Shown here: piece by piece, positions 30,894 through 44,095 of the stretch
How positions within the stretch are numbered: the stretch's first letter is position 1
Layout of the letters: the number at the start of each line of letters is the position of its first letter
Source of the DNA: Ulva prolifera
Lineage: Eukaryota > Chlorophyta > Ulvophyceae > Ulvales > Ulvaceae
Assembly (NCBI GenBank): GCA_023078555.1
Contig: CM041202.1
Location: 5,752,522-5,816,521, forward strand
DNA: 64,000 nucleotides
Direction of reading: 5' to 3'
Notes under the pieces: model-generated
What the model was told of the DNA's origin: nothing
Database searches by the model: none
Seen by the model: the letters and a program-made list of their open reading frames with translations, nothing else
Program-made: the position numbers and the translations under genes

Positions 30894-33800
30894 ATGGGTG
30901 TGATGTATATCGCGCCGGGCAAACAGTATCTCTCTATGTTAGCTCTTTTTAGTATCTCTCTGGAGACATCAGGCACAAGGCAAGATGCGCTAGACGCAAC
31001 CCTGCCCGTGCCTTCTGCCTCCGCGGCCGCAGACCACGACATCGCCACATCCGGCAATGCTGCCGGTGTATGCGCCGTCGAAGACATGGATCACAAGCAG
31101 ATTGAGACCAGAGTGGACAAGCTTCGAGCCAAGAACCGTGCCAATCAGCTCCGGCTTCGACAGCGCGCACAGGTACGCTCTCCGCATGACTCACGCTCTT
31201 TCTGAATTCTGCATGTTCAAGCTCGCGGATCAACGTGTTACCAGTCAGATATACATGTAGGTCTTAGTTGCTGCTGCTTTGACCCTCTTCGCTGGCGCTC
31301 TGCTCTGTTTGCGGCCCGGGGACTCCATCTGCGTTGCAACGTTGCAACGCACGTTGATCGTTCATCCGCTTGCAATTGGCAGATGCCATGGTCGGGTCCG
31401 CACCATCAGCTGCGTGGCCTCGCGCGCGTGGTGGCATCTCGAGGAATCACTTTCATGCATGAAACAGCAGCTGCATGACTGTGTTTTTCGATCGCCATGA
31501 CCCTCCCGCATGTGCTATGGTGCACCATGGTGTACCTCGAGCCGGTATACCGACTCGATATCGTATCATATGGTATCTCAGATACGTACCATCGACGATG
31601 TCCATCCTCGATATCCCCTGCGGTGTCTGCCCGTCTGCTGCCATTCAGCCGCAGTGCCTCCACAAATGCTTATATGAACCACAATCTCACAGCTGTGCCA
31701 TCTTCAGTTGCAAAACAGGCACGCATATGCGCTGTCTGTTGCTGCGCGGCAAGCGTCCAGTGCGAGATGGCATCGAAACTACGTGTCGCGGTGCACCGCC
31801 TTGGTGCGAAATTACTGATTAAAATTCATTAAAGCGAGAGCGTGGAATCTGTACATGTGCTGAGCCACGGTGGCCGTGGTCTTGCTGACATCGCTTGCGG
31901 CACGTGTTGCCGCAATGAACGTCAACGGTTCGAGAGACTGAACCGTTCACGGCGCATGCGCAGGTCCTCACGGGTCATCCTTGACTCAACATGTGCACGG
32001 TTACCCGCTGCATGACGGACGCCCCACCTGTCCGTCCATTCTGCTCATTTGCTACTGCCGTCCTGCAAGGCAGTCCCTGCCTGGTCAGTGTTGCAACGAC
32101 AGAGGCAGACTTCACATACAACTGCAGAAACCAACGCAGCAGCACCAAATCACGCCGTATTCGTTGCCCTACCGTAGTGACTTGAACTTGAATTTAAGCA
32201 GTTTCAGCTGAGGCAGTTTGGCAGGGCACCCCTGGGCAGACCGGAGCCCCCCGTATGCACAACGTCTAATGCCTCCAGATCTCGCCTTCCCTTTCTCTTT
32301 GTCCTTGTGTCGACGTCTGTAGCACAAATACTCCGCGCAACCGCGCACAGACTGGTACTTCTTGGTCTCATTGCAAGCCTGAGTGGCCATGCATACATAA
32401 CTACATGCATGCAGGTATTGCTGGTAGGTGCGAGCTGAGCTCATGCCTGGCCGCCCGAGACACGTGCCATGAACCAGTGAATGTGTTTGAGAATGGACTC
32501 CGAGAATCGACAGCAGCATCTGTCCTTTATAAGTACATGCATGCACATGCACACTCAGGCACACATGCACATGTATGTGCAATCACTGCAGTTGTCTGTT
32601 GTGCTGACTGTCTTTAGAGGGTAATTAGCCCCGATGTGCTGATTTACGCGCTGATCATGAGGCCAACCCCCGCCTGTGCCTGTGTACGGCTATGAGGCAT
32701 GCGACGGTGAGGCGCGCTGCTCGTGGCCGTCTCATTAATTAAGGAATTCCATTCGTGCCCAAGAAATTTAAAACCCGGCACATCGCAGGAAAAAGCGCCC
32801 CTGCAGCAGCCGCCCCCCAAGACCCCTCCCAACAGCGTGCACTGGCAGTCCAAGCAAACATATGCACATGAGGTTTGCACGGCTCAAGGAACGTGATGCT
32901 CTGGGGCTCCGCATACATGTGACAGTGACGATCCCATAGTGCCGACACATGCGCTTCCGGATGAACGTTCAGTTAACCACAGCATACGTTGCCTCTCCCC
33001 TCCGGCACATGGTCCCGTTCAGTCAGCATTGTCAATGCCCTCTACAGGATGCGGCTCAGAAAAACCTACTTTACTTCACTCAAGTTGAGGCGTACGCTAC
33101 AGTGGCCCATCAACCTCAGGCTCACCCACCTCGTCTTGCCCGCAGGCTGAACGCGAGGAGCTTGAACGGGCAGTCCATGATACAAGGACGGCCGTCGATG
33201 TAGCCTGCGAGCGCCAAGCAGAGCTACAGCGGCAGCGCGTATGGTGGTCTACCCGCTCTGCCAACGCCGTGGCCGCTCTAGCAGCCATGCGGGCCCAACC
33301 CTGGCAGCCACCTCCTACAGCCGCAGTCGCCACATGCATGCGCAGCGCGGCGATGGCACACCTGGACCATGGCACCGACACAGATCCAGGGCAGTGCGAC
33401 CCCGGCCACGCTGGCGACGCCTGCACCGGCACCAGGATCGCCACATCTGCAGCATGTATCACGGGGTGCCTGATCCCGTCAACACACTGGAGCCCCGTGC
33501 TGCGGACGCCCCTGCCCGCTCCGCCGCCCCGTATCGACGCGTTCCGTGGCGCCGCCGACATCTCGTACGACGACCTTCGTGCTGCGGCGGCCCCTGCATC
33601 GCGGCTCGTCGACTTCTCACAGCACGCGCTCGTAGACCTGATCGACCGCGTGTGTGCGCACAAGGCCGCGCAGCTGCGGCTGCCGTGCGAGGACGTGTGC
33701 TGGTTCGTGCAGACGGTGTATGAGGTGGCTGAGGGGACACCGCTGTCGGTGTCGGCGTCACTGAACTCCCCCGAGTGTGTCGCTGCCTTTGTGCTGCACT

Positions 33801-36211
33801 TCATGATTTCACGGCTGGAGCTGATGCTGGCTACAGCTGTCGCCTCGCATGAAGACACTGGTGCGCTGCCGTGCGCCTGTCGTGATTTGTCAACATGGCT
33901 TATGTAATCCTGACCTCATCTTCCGGACGGCCGTGGCAAGCTGCATCCGGGCGGCCTTCTACGCCAAGCCAGCCGTCCTCCACTCATATGCATGCTGAGG
34001 TTACCGCTCCCGTTGTGCAGAACTACGTCAGAGCGGATGTGGCGATCAGGACCGCCGTGGCAGCCAGTCTGGCAATCATCATGAGGCCACGCCGCCGACC
34101 CAAAAACCTCGGGTGCAGCCGTCACCCCGCGCCGCCTCCGCGCGAGCCGGCGCGCGCCTGCACGGAGACATAGGTCCCCCCCCCAAGGCATCTGGCAGCT
34201 GGCACCCTGCGCGTGGCGCCGCAGCGGAGGAGGAAGTCCGTCAAGACGCCCCTCCAGCTGGCGCCGCACACAGCGCAGCATATGGGGCGCCTGAGGCGGG
34301 TGTGCCTGCGTGGTCGTCCTGCGTCCGCGTCGGCATCGGCCAGCTGTTTGATGCGCGCGAAGCTGTGCGCGTGATGCTTCACCGCCTTCTGCGCGCCTTC
34401 TCCCCGCTGATTCCGCTGCCTGCCCTGTACCGGCTGCTGGCCTCATACCACGCCGCTCTCGTACGCATGTTCTCTGCGTTCAGCGCTGCGCAGTGGGAGG
34501 TTGACATCCTGCTGGGCGGCGTGGCGCCATTTAATGCAAACCCCTGCAGCGGGGACGAGGAACGCTCGTGGCGCGCGTTCATGGCGCGCGTGATGGCCGG
34601 CGGCAATGGCGTTGTCGAGGTGTTCGTGGATGCGCTGGACGCTGCGGCTGACATGCATGTGCTGCAGCGGCTGGTGCGCTGCTGCTAGAGGATGTACTAG
34701 TACCTGCGATTTTGGCCACTGGAGCATCAACCCTCCTCAGGGATCATGCGTGCACATGCCACGCTCGGAGAGCCTTTCATGGGGGCCACAGAAAACTGGC
34801 CACGTTGGTGTTGACGCTGCGCGCAGCGCGGGCTGAGGTTGCGCGGGAGTGGCTGCAGGAGGCGGAGGGCCGTGCCAAGCCCCTCTGGGGGGGCGAGTGC
34901 TGCCCACAGCACGACCTGGAGGAGTACACCCACACCTCGGTCGCGGCCACGGCGCTGCTGATCAGGCAGACGCTGCTCATGGCACCGAGAGTCGTGATGC
35001 ACATGGGCTTCCACAGCAGGCGCATGCAGCTGAGCCTGGCCGACGAGGTGCGTGTGCCCCTGTGGCCACTATGCATGGACCGCATGCATGCGTTTCTGCA
35101 GCTCCTGGGCTCGAGCGTGGTGGCCGGCCTCTTGAACCTCCGTCACAGGGGGCATCGGCTGTGCCTGGGGCGATAGCAGTGCGGCGGCCGGTCACGTGCG
35201 CATTCCCGCCTGTGCGCGCTGCTGTGGGTGGAGGTGCTGTGGTGGCTTGCAGCATGTGTGTGTCCCTGAATACATCATGCATGTGCCATGACGGAAGGTC
35301 TGTGTCGGCGACTGTCGGTTCCTATGCCATCCAGCCGCGCTGGACTTGTGGCTGGCGGCCGCCGCCTGTACCGCGCGCTAGGGTGCCCACAGCGGCCCGG
35401 CGGAGCGGCACACGGTGATGCAGTCGAAAGCACGACGAAAACAAAACCAACACGTTTTTAGTTGTAACAGCATCGGCATGTTTGACACTGTAGAGGCAGT
35501 GACAAAGTGGGTGGGGTGCAGATCGACAGCTTCCACGTGCACCTGTACCGGCAGCTGCAGCTGACAGAGGACGACCGCAGCCGGCTGGTGGCGCACCTGA
35601 GTGCGTTGAAACAGCGCAGCATGGCGCTTGACGTTCCCTTCTGTGCCGCCCTGGCCACTCTGGCAAGCCTCGTCAAGCCCTTTGACATCCCGGCGTCGCT
35701 CGTTGCCCACATCAGCGCCGCCGCCGCGGGGACGCACGCGGGTGGCAGCGCGAGGATTTCCTGCATGGCGTGTGTCACGGATTTGCATGACACGCATGCA
35801 TGCGGTAGTGGGGAGGGCGGCATCGTGAGAGATGGCGTGGGGGGGTGCATGCTGGGCGCCTGCCCAGCGCAGGCGGCGGCGGCGGAACGGGGGCTGCTGG
35901 CGCTGCGGGAGGTGCACAAGGCGCACGGCCGCATGCGGCGCGAAATGAGTGAGCAGCAGCTGCAGCCGGGGGTGCTGCTGCGGCAGCTGCAGATCGCGCG
36001 CGTGCTGACCGCACACATCTCGACCTGCGCGGCGCATGCAGACATGGTGAAGCTGTGCCAGCTCGCGACCTCGCAGCAGCGGTGGCGCGACCTCGCGACG
36101 GTGGCCAGGGCTCATACGCATGTGATGCTACGGCCGACGCCGGCGTGCCAGTGGCTGCAGGGTGCGGCGCCGGAGGCGGCCGGCAGGTGCGCTCGCGAAT
36201 GGAGGTGCTAG
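30894..36211 (+). CDS. bZIP-type transcription factor B, 5 exons
   Basis: Exons: 30894-31172, 33146-33860, 34021-34673, 34859-35047, 35522-36211; phases agree, 841 residues. The start is the first ATG of the open frame (30894); ATGs at 30936 and 31086 are alternatives. A basic region (RAKNRANQLRLRQRAQ) carries N81-x7-R89, and splicing places Leu99 nine residues later, with Thr106, Ala113, Leu120 and Trp127 at the following heptad positions, a weak zipper. C-terminal blocks match gene A: SYDDLRAAAAPASRLVDF (about 232), CWFVQTVYEVAEGTPLS, GQLFDAREAVRVMLHRLL, LWGGECCPQ.DLEEYTH and the last-exon block. Donors are GTACGC, GTGCGC, GTGCGC and GTGCGT. Unlike gene A, all introns are GT-AG. Together the two genes form a direct tandem duplication about 12 kb apart. 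The C-terminal blocks are not a family I recognise. Confidence 0.82.
32169..32378 (-). CDS. possible exon, Cys and Lys/Arg-rich
   Basis: On the strand opposite intron 1 of bZIP gene B. After a good acceptor (CCACTCAG at 32379) an open frame of 69 codons contains GCAEYLCYRRRHKDKEKG and ends with a stop at 32169. The spaced Cys and basic cluster look non-random, but no partner exon or known domain was identified. Confidence 0.22.
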   Translation of the reverse strand, partial: ACNETKKYQSVRGCAEYLCYRRRHKDKEKGKARSGGIRRCAYGGLRSAQGCPAKLPQLKLLKFKFKSLR

Positions 36212-36535
36212 GCTACGGCAGCTCCCGGAAGGAGTGCTGTCCTGGTGTGTGGCTGTGTGTCATCTCTTCCGAGAGCGGACAACTCGCGCTGTGCTGACTT
36301 CCTGCGAAGCTGCCCCAGATGATCACCACTCTAGAGTTGCGTGACCGGGTGCGGCTCGTTGAAGCAACCGCCGCCACTGGCCGCGTTCAGTGGGATTATG
36401 TCACGATCTGCCATCACTCATACTTGGGGTATTTGTACTTGGGGTGTTTGGTCGGCGCACCCTCACCGGTGTGCATGGGAAGCTGAATGCATGGGGCCAT
36501 AATCCCAATACTGGGGGCTGATAGGGCCCGTGTAG
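36212..36535. other. 3' flank of bZIP gene B
   Basis: No gene seen; a small duplicated phrase TACTTGGGGT is at 36422 and 36436. Confidence 0.4.
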
Positions 36536-36539
36536 CGTT

Positions 36540-36855
36540 GCAGTCCTGTAGGGCTTCCGTAGAGCTGTGGCGCTGGGGTCCCGTAGGGCCCCAGCCGCTG
36601 CAGCGTGTCGTGTCGCGTGTTGCGTGTTGCGTCTGGCGTTTTCTGCGCTTGCGCTTGAGTCCCGTAGGGCTTCTGTGGCGCTGGGGCCCGGCCTAGGGCC
36701 TGGCAGCTGCAGTGTTGTTGTAGGGGAGTTTGGGGAGACCTGTTGTGCTGAGGTCCCTTAGGACTTCTGTGGCGCTGCAGGTGGGGTCCCGTAGGGGGTT
36801 TTCCGTAGCGATAAGGTTCCGTAGGGCTTCTGTGGCGCTGGGGCCCCAGCAGCAG
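36540..36855 (-). repeat. irregular repeat of a GTAGGGCTTCTGTGGCGCTG motif
   Basis: About six imperfect, irregularly spaced copies of CCGTAGGGCTTC.GTGGCGCTGGGG. On the minus strand they fall in a Pro/Arg/Tyr-rich open frame (36463-37020, 185 codons, phrases like QRHRSPTEPYRYG). Protein or degenerate minisatellite cannot be decided. Confidence 0.55.
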
Positions 36856-38127
36856 CAGCGATGAGAGGCGAGGTGAGATCTGCGAACAAAAGCATGACAA
36901 GTTGTGTGCGAGCGTCGTGAAAGGGCATTGGGGGGCGATGAGCAGGCGACGGGGGATATCGATGCACATGCTGGGAGTCCAATTTAAAAGTTGTCTGTTG
37001 GACTGTATACTCCCCGCCACTTCCGCCCGCTGCCGGGCACTTTGAGAGGAATTAGAAGGTTCCCTGAGGCAGGAGAGTAGCAGGGAGGTTGACGTGGTGA
37101 TAGCCTGGCAGTGAGATGAGCGCTTTGCTCAGGGTGGGTGCGGCCATGTGGCAGCGTTGGAGAGAGGTTCTGTGGAGGAGTGCATGTACGTATACATGCA
37201 TGATAGATATCAAGACACACTATAGCTAGTGTGTTATGGAAATCAAGGCGGCGAGGCGAGCAGTATGATACACTAGCACGACTGAACACTTCTTATAGGG
37301 ACCTCAATCAGTCACCTTGATAGGAACCCCCTTAGCAACTCGACCTCACTCTCCAGTGCTCACAGTGGCAAGGACGGATTCGGGCACAGCTGTCACTGAA
37401 ACGTTCTCCATCCGAGGAGGTGTGACGGGCCTGCGAAGGAGATCACTAGACCAACTCGCCGACGCAAGTGTGAGTAAAAGTGGTACAGCAGCAGCGGACC
37501 ATAATACCAAACACATGCCAAGCTACCACTTGCATGAACACATCCCGATGCTATGGATTAAATACACATTACATATACATTGCTTGACAATACCTTAACA
37601 TCAAAAACTGAAAGTGTGCTTGCACCACCGCGCATCATTCGCGGTGCTGCAAGCACACTGCCTGAACATGAGACCATATGACCATACACTCACATGACAT
37701 GCGGACACATACATTCAATGGACATCATGCTTGTGGGAAGTTTCTACAAGGTGGGGTTAGTATGGAAACACGTGGGCATGTTATGGACTTGTGCAATGCA
37801 TTTCGAGGCCAGATTGCATCGCCTGCAACGCCACCGCACATGCATGGCCATGCAGGGGATACGATGGTATACCATCCTATCACGGGAGACAAGGGAGGCT
37901 GCACCGCTGCACAGTTGACACCAGTTGTTCAGCGGCTGTTGGCTGCGCACAATGCGGTCATGATTGTGTGTCCCTCGTTTGCTACATTCCGGTTTGTGGC
38001 AGGAGTGTGGCGGTGTCTGGCACAAAGCGCAAGGCCCTAGAAGTCAACAATTGCAGGAGCGACCAGCAGCTACTGCCTTCCGCCCTGGCCATTCAGGTGA
38101 CTCTTCAGATAAACTTGTTTTTACCAG
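36856..38127. other. interval without an assignable gene
   Basis: Holds one hairpin: arms at 37613-37632 and 37640-37659 with one mismatch and a 7-base loop. Overlapping frames at 37791-38158 are unassigned. Confidence 0.4.
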
Positions 38128-38719
38128 AGGCGCACGAAGGCAAAGGTTGGCAAACTGAAGGGGGCGCTGAGCGGTCACGGCACATGGCGTGCCGTCACGA
38201 ATGGACCTGGGGCTGCGACAGACACGGCAGGCAAGCGCACACGTAGAAGAAGAAAACCTCTAGAATCCATGGCTCAATTATGCACGGCTTGGCCCCGACT
38301 TCAGCCGCTGCATGGTGCACCGCCGCTTGACGTCGTCCGCAGCCGAGCGACAGCAAGTCCAGAGACAACAGAAGTCGAGGCTTACGCAGGTACATTATTG
38401 ATCGTTATAGATATAAGATTAGCTACACATAACTGTATCGTGATTGGGCTGGCGCATTGTCCGAGTCTCACGGTCAACAGCTCGTCGTACTGCCTTACAC
38501 TGCGCTTCGCAGGCAAAAGGTATTGCAGGTCCAGAAGATGCTCGTATAGCTTGGATTGAAATATCAAATGTGAGATCGCGTGTGAGAGAAGCAATTTGGA
38601 CTGCAAACCGCCCGCCTGGCCCGAATTACGACCATTGCGCAGCGTGTCTACAGGCATCCAATGCAGAGCAGACCAGCGGTATTCTCAGGTTCAGCATCGT
38701 GAAGAGCTGGGTTACATGA
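38128..38719 (+). CDS. possible two-exon gene fragment, basic protein
   Basis: A pyrimidine-rich acceptor (TTTTTACCAG) precedes 38128. The frame from there stays open to a donor at 38389 (GCAG|GTACAT) and contains the basic cluster KRTRRRRK. Joining in phase 1 to 38520 (after AAAAG) continues as IAGPEDARIAWIEISNVRSR to a stop at 38717-38719. The frame and phase agreement is suggestive, but no family was recognised and upstream exons are unknown. Confidence 0.25.
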
Positions 38720-39075
38720 ACCAGACAACGGAAAAACACGCAAGAGTGTGGTTGTGGCTGCATGGGGCCCTGCTGCTTGTGCCGTTGTCTCAGTTCCAGC
38801 TCTGCTTTAGTGCGATCGCGACTACACGATCAATTTCTACGCATAACGCATGCGAGCTCCGCACGTCATTGCACCATTGCATATACATGTGTTGGTGATG
38901 GCATTGACAACGCTGCCAATGGAAACATGCCGCGCGTGGGAGATACCCATGCTGCCACCAGCACGCTTGCTCGCCTTTGATCAGCCGGAACTACTAAAAA
39001 TGTGGCAATAAAGCAAGTATGCAATCCTGAAGGCTGCTAATTATTCACTATCATCACTACCATCTGCCTTATGTG

Positions 39076-39406
39076 TCAACAAACAGGGTCACATGTGGCC
39101 ATGAACGTGTACCAAATTATCAGGCTCAGCATGGCTTTTACAGCAATTACTGCTGGCATGCCAACCAACACAGCATTCCCGATAATTACGAATGTCATGA
39201 TGCAACAAAATTGGTGCCGTAGCTGGCCGACACCTGCTAATGCCAGCGTAGCCGGAGGGTCTACATCACTGCACGTGCCCTCACCGCTCTTACAGCTCCG
39301 ACGAAGTATGCACTGATACAGCAAGCCGGCTACAGGGCCAGCAACGCACAAAGCATATCCAGAGTCGAATACAAACGGCCTGCCAAGATATGTGCACTGC
39401 ACGTGG
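39076..39406 (-). CDS. possible exon of a hydrophobic protein beside the satellite
   Basis: The minus-strand open frame ends at 39076 and encodes a roughly 40-residue hydrophobic stretch (FVIIGNAVLVGMPAVIAV and onward) preceded by a Cys-containing segment (CKSGEGTC). It runs into the first satellite unit at its N-terminal end. It may belong to a membrane protein whose other exons are lost or beyond the satellite. Confidence 0.22.
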
Positions 39407-42400
39407 GACCACCCACCCCTCGCTGTCAGAACAGTGCTGCTCCTCAGCAATTGCACTGAGTGCTTGCTGGTGTGCCTTCACAGAATTCTGCATCACCGCA
39501 CCACCCACCCCTCGCTGTCAGAACAGTGCTGCTCCACAGCAATTGCACTGAGTGCTTGCTGGTGTGCCTTCACAGAATTCTGCATCACCGCACCACCCAC
39601 CCCTCGCTGTCAGAACAGTGCTACTCCACAGCAATTGCACTGAGTGCTTGCTGGTGTGCCTTCACAGAATTCTGCATCACCGCACCACCCACCCCTCGCT
39701 GTCAGAACAGTGCTGCTCCTCAGCAATTGCACTGAGTGCTTGCTGGTGTGCCTTCACAGAATTCTGCATCACCGCACCACCCACCCCTCGCTGTCAGAAC
39801 AGTGCTACTCCACAGCAATTGCACTGAGTGCTTGCTGGTGTGCCTTCACAGAATTCTGCATCACCGCACCACCCACCCCTCGCTGTCAGAACAGTGCTGC
39901 TCCTCAGCAATTGCACTGAGTGCTTGCTGGTGTGCCTTCACAGAATGCTGCATCACCGCACCACCCACCCCTCGCTGTCAGAACAGTGCTGCTCCACAGC
40001 AATTGCACTGCGTGCTTGCTGGTGTGCCTTCACAGAATGCTGCATCGCCGCACCACCCACCCCTCGATGGCAGAACAGTGCTGCTCCACAGCAATTGCAC
40101 TGCGTGCTTGCTGGCGTGCCTTCACAGAATTCTGCATCCCCGCACCACCCACCCCCCGCTGTCAGAACAGTGCTGCTCCTCAGCAATTGCACTGAGTGCT
40201 TGCTGGTGTGCCTTCACAGAATGCTGCATCGCCGCACCACCCACCCCTCGCTTTCAGAACAGTGCTGCTCCACAGCAATTGCACTGCGTGCTTGCTGGTG
40301 TGCCTTCACAGAATGCTGCATCGCCGCACCACCCACCCCTCGCTGTCAGAACAGTGCTGCTCCTCAGCAATTGCACTGAGTGCTTGCTGGTGTGCCTTCA
40401 CAGAATGCTGCATCGCCGCACCACCCACCCCTCGCTTTCAGAACAGTGCTGCTCCACAGCAATTGCACTGCGTGCTTGCTGGTGTGCCTTCACAGAATGC
40501 TGCATCGCCGCACCACCCACCCCTCGCTGTCAGAACAGTGCTGCTCCACAGCAATTGCACTGCGTGCTTGCTGGTGTGCCTTCACAGAATGCTGCATCGC
40601 CGCACCACCCACCCCTCGATGGCAGAACAGTGCTGCTCCACAGCAATTGCACTGCGTGCTTGCTGGTGTGCCTTCACAGAATGCTGCATCGCCGCACCAC
40701 CCACCCCTCGATGGCAGAACAGTGCTGCTCCACAGCAATTGCACTGCGTGCTTGCTGGCGTGCCTTCACAGAATGCTGCATCGCCGCACCACCCACCCCT
40801 CGCTGTCAGAACAGTGCTGCTCCACAGAAATTGCACTGAGTGCTTGCTGGCGTGCCTTCACAGAATGCTGCATCACCGCACCACCCACCCCTCGCTGTCA
40901 GAACAGTGCTGCTCCTCAGCAATTGCACTGAGTGCTTGCTGGTGTGCCTTCACAGAATGCTGCATCGCCGCACCACCCACCCCTCGATGGCAGAACAGTG
41001 CTGCTCCACAGCAATTGCACTGCGTGCTTGCTGGTGTGCCTTCACAGAATGCTGCATCGCCGCACCACCCACCCCTCGATGGCAGAACAGTGCTGCTCCA
41101 CAGCAATTGCACTGCGTGCTTGCTGGCGTGCCTTCACAGAATGCTGCATCGCCGCACCACCCACCCCTCGCTGTCAGAACAGTGCTGCTCCACAGAAATT
41201 GCACTGAGTGCTTGCTGGCGTGCCTTCACAGAATGCTGCATCACCGCACCACCCACCCCTCGCTGTCAGAACAGTGCTGCTCCTCAGCAATTGCACTGAG
41301 TGCTTGCTGGTGTGCCTTCACAGAATGCTGCATCGCCGCACCACCCACCCCTCGCTTTCAGAACAGTGCTGCTCCACAGCAATTGCACTGCGTGCTTGCT
41401 GGTGTGCCTTCACAGAATGCTGCATCGCCGCACCACCCACCCCTCGCTGTCAGAACAGTGCTGCTCCACAGCAATTGCACTGCGTGCTTGCTGGTGTGCC
41501 TTCACAGAATGCTGCATCGCCGCACCACCCACCCCTCGCTTTCAGAACAGTGCTGCTCCACAGCAATTGCACTGCGTGCTTGCTGGTGTGCCTTCACAGA
41601 ATGCTGCATCGCCGCACCACCCACCCCTCGCTGTCAGAACAGTGCTGCTCCACAGCAATTGCACTGCGTGCTTGCTGGTGTGCCTTCACAGAATGCTGCA
41701 TCGCCGCACCACCCACCCCTCGATGGCAGAACAGTGCTGCTCCACAGCAATTGCACTGCGTGCTTGCTGGCGTGCCTTCACAGAATGCTGCATCGCCGCA
41801 CCACCCACCCCTCGCTGTCAGAACAGTGCTGCTCCACAGAAATTGCACTGAGTGCTTGCTGGCGTGCCTTCACAGAATTCTGCATCACCGCACCACCCAC
41901 CCCTCGCTGTCAGAACAGTGCTGCTCCTCAGCAATTGCACTGAGTGCTTGCTGGTGTGCCTTCACAGAATTCTGCATCACCGCACCACCCACCCCTCGCT
42001 GTCAGAACAGTGCTGCTCCTCAGCAATTGCACTGAGTGCTTGCTGGTGTGCCTTCACAGAATTCTGCATCACCGCACCACCCACCCCTCGCTGTCAGAAC
42101 AGTGCTGCTCCACAGCAATTGCACTGCGTGCTTGCTGGTGTGCCTTCACAGAATGCTGCATCGCCGCACCACCCACCCCTCGATGGCAGAACAGTGCTGC
42201 TCCACAGCAATTGCACTGCGTGCTTGCTGGCGTGCCTTCACAGAATTCTGCATCCCCGCACCACCCACCCCCCGCTGTCAGAACAGTGCTGCTCCTCAGC
42301 AATTGCACTGAGTGCTTGCTGGTGTGCCTTCACAGAATGCTGCATCGCCGCACCACCCACCCCTCGCTTTCAGAACAGTGCTGCTCCACAGCAATTGCAC

Positions 42401-42823
42401 TGCGTGCTTGCTGGTGTGCCTTCACAGAATGCTGCATCGCCGCACCACCCACCCCCCGCTGTCAGAACAGTGCTGCTCCACAGCAATTGCACTGCGTGCT
42501 TGCTGGTGTGCCTTCACAGAATGCTGCATCGCCGCACCACCCACCCCTCGATGGCAGAACAGTGCTGCTCCACAGCAATTGCACTGCGTGCTTGCTGGCG
42601 TGCCTTCACAGAATTCTGCATCCCCGCACCACCCACCCCCCGCTGTCAGAACAGTGCTGCTCCTCAGCAATTGCACTGAGTGCTTGCTGGTGTGCCTTCA
42701 CAGAATTCTGCATCACCGCACCACCCACCCCTCGCTGTCAGAACAGTGCTGCTCCACAGCAATTGCACTGAGTGCTTGCTGGTGTGCCTTCACAGAATTA
42801 TGCATCACCGCACCACCCACCCC
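39407..42823 (+). repeat. 92-bp satellite array, about 37 copies
   Basis: Head-to-tail 92-bp units, typically containing CTTCACAGAATTCTGCATCA or CTTCACAGAATGCTGCATCG and CAGAACAGTGCTGCTCC. Variable positions (A/C in CACTGAGTG, T/G in GAATTCTG, CTGT/CTTT/ATGG before CAGAAC, T/A in CTCCTCAG) define unit types. A four-unit block (368 bp) is duplicated in tandem at 40564-40931 and 40932-41299. A longer run from 39828 recurs 23 units (2116 bp) later at 41944. Because 92 is not a multiple of three, each frame meets the CACTGA stop only every third A-type unit, which produces 91-, 183-, 275- and 367-codon open frames without being coding. Confidence 0.97.
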
Positions 42824-43965
42824 CCTCCCCCTCTGCATGCAGTGCTGCTCTACAGCATTACACTCTGCCTTGCATTTGCAGCCTGGAATGGTGAGCACTG
42901 TTCGGATTTACATCGATTGTGAGATACATGGCCCTGCTGGTGTATATCAGCCTCACCTCGAGGTGATCTTTGTCTTGTCAGCGGCGTCTTGTGCAGTGGT
43001 AGTCCAGCTGCGCACGTGCGGGTTTGTTCAGGATATCACGCCGTAGGTACTGGTAGGTGGGAGCACCCACCCACAGCATGTGCGGCGTTGCGCCGGCTCG
43101 GCCATGCCTTGAAATTTGTTGTTGTGACGCAGTGCAGCTTGCCAAGCGTTTGCATGGTGTACAACCCTCACTTGCACAACACATGCTCATTAGCACTGGC
43201 CGCAGTCCAGTGAATCAATCTTCGAGGTGATCACACCATGGCGTGCACGGTCGAGCCTGAGCATAGCTGCTGTTGGCCATGCATGTTTTTATTAGCTGAC
43301 GTCAGGGTACCCTTTCCAGTCAACATATGTGGCGTTGCCCACGTCAACAGGTATCCCTGATTCCTTTTCAGCTGAGACGTGCTCAGCCGGAGAATGTGGA
43401 GGTGTTCGTACAAGGGACGCTGCAGAGCTCTGCATGCCACACGTCGTCGGTGGCTACAGGGGCTTTGCCACCGGCGCGAGATCACTGCTTCTGCAGCTTG
43501 CACAATCAACATGCGCGCATTCTTAGCCGGGATTCCATTTGGCATGTATCATTTAATAACGTTAGTCCATGTATTGGCTCGTAACACCTGAGCCGGAGCC
43601 ATACTTGGCGGCTGCTGGTCCCATGCCCATTACAGGCGCACCTGGATTGCAGCGCCATTAGTTATGACTTGATAGATGCAATTGTAGTTATTAATTTGAT
43701 CTGTATCCAACATGGGGCTTGCCGTTGTCTGTCGCTTTGTTTCAAGCGTTGTTGACCATCGCGACCTGCACAGCTCGATCAGCTCTGCGCAAGGATGCCT
43801 AAGAAGGCCAGCATCACATGTATACACGGTGCGTCTTTATCTTGTTTTGCGTTTTAACTTAATTCACAATGGTGCTTTGCTTGCCTTCTGAGAGGCCTGC
43901 GATCGTGCGGCGCTGCCTTGCCGTGCACGGGAGAGTCTGTTTGTTTTTTTTCCTGATGGTACTAC
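42824..43965. other. interval without an assignable gene
   Basis: A good acceptor-like TTCCTTTTCAG at about 43371 is followed by an open frame to 43584, but no partner was found. Otherwise nothing recognisable. Confidence 0.35.
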
Positions 43966-44095
43966 ATGAATATCAGTAATGTGTGGCAGACTTTATGTCC
44001 AACAACGCCTGGTGTTGACGGTCGTGTGCTGACAACCGAACGCCTCCGGTCTATGCGGTCCAACGAGACGATTGACAGAATGCGCATTGACGCAG
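43966..44095 (+). CDS. possible first exon of an unknown gene
   Basis: ATG at 43966 opens about 43 codons (MNISNVWQTLCPTTPGVDGR and onward, rich in Arg/Met) to a donor-like GACGCAG|GTGCTC at 44095. The composition looks coding and the donor fits, but the downstream exon was not found. Confidence 0.22.

Noticed and set aside
34712-34858. Upstream extension of bZIP gene B exon 4 (open frame through LTLRAARAEVAREW)
   Set aside because: Candidate acceptors there do not keep phase with exon 3, whereas CTGCAG at 34858 and its counterpart at 22906 do in both paralogues.
39736-42679. Apparent repetitive proteins of 275-367 codons in the 92-bp array
   Set aside because: Overlapping frames are all open; unit length is not a multiple of three and stops recur only in A-type units. 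No start or signal is conserved.
39407-42823. CRISPR-like array
   Set aside because: Units are contiguous with no unique spacers and the context is eukaryotic.
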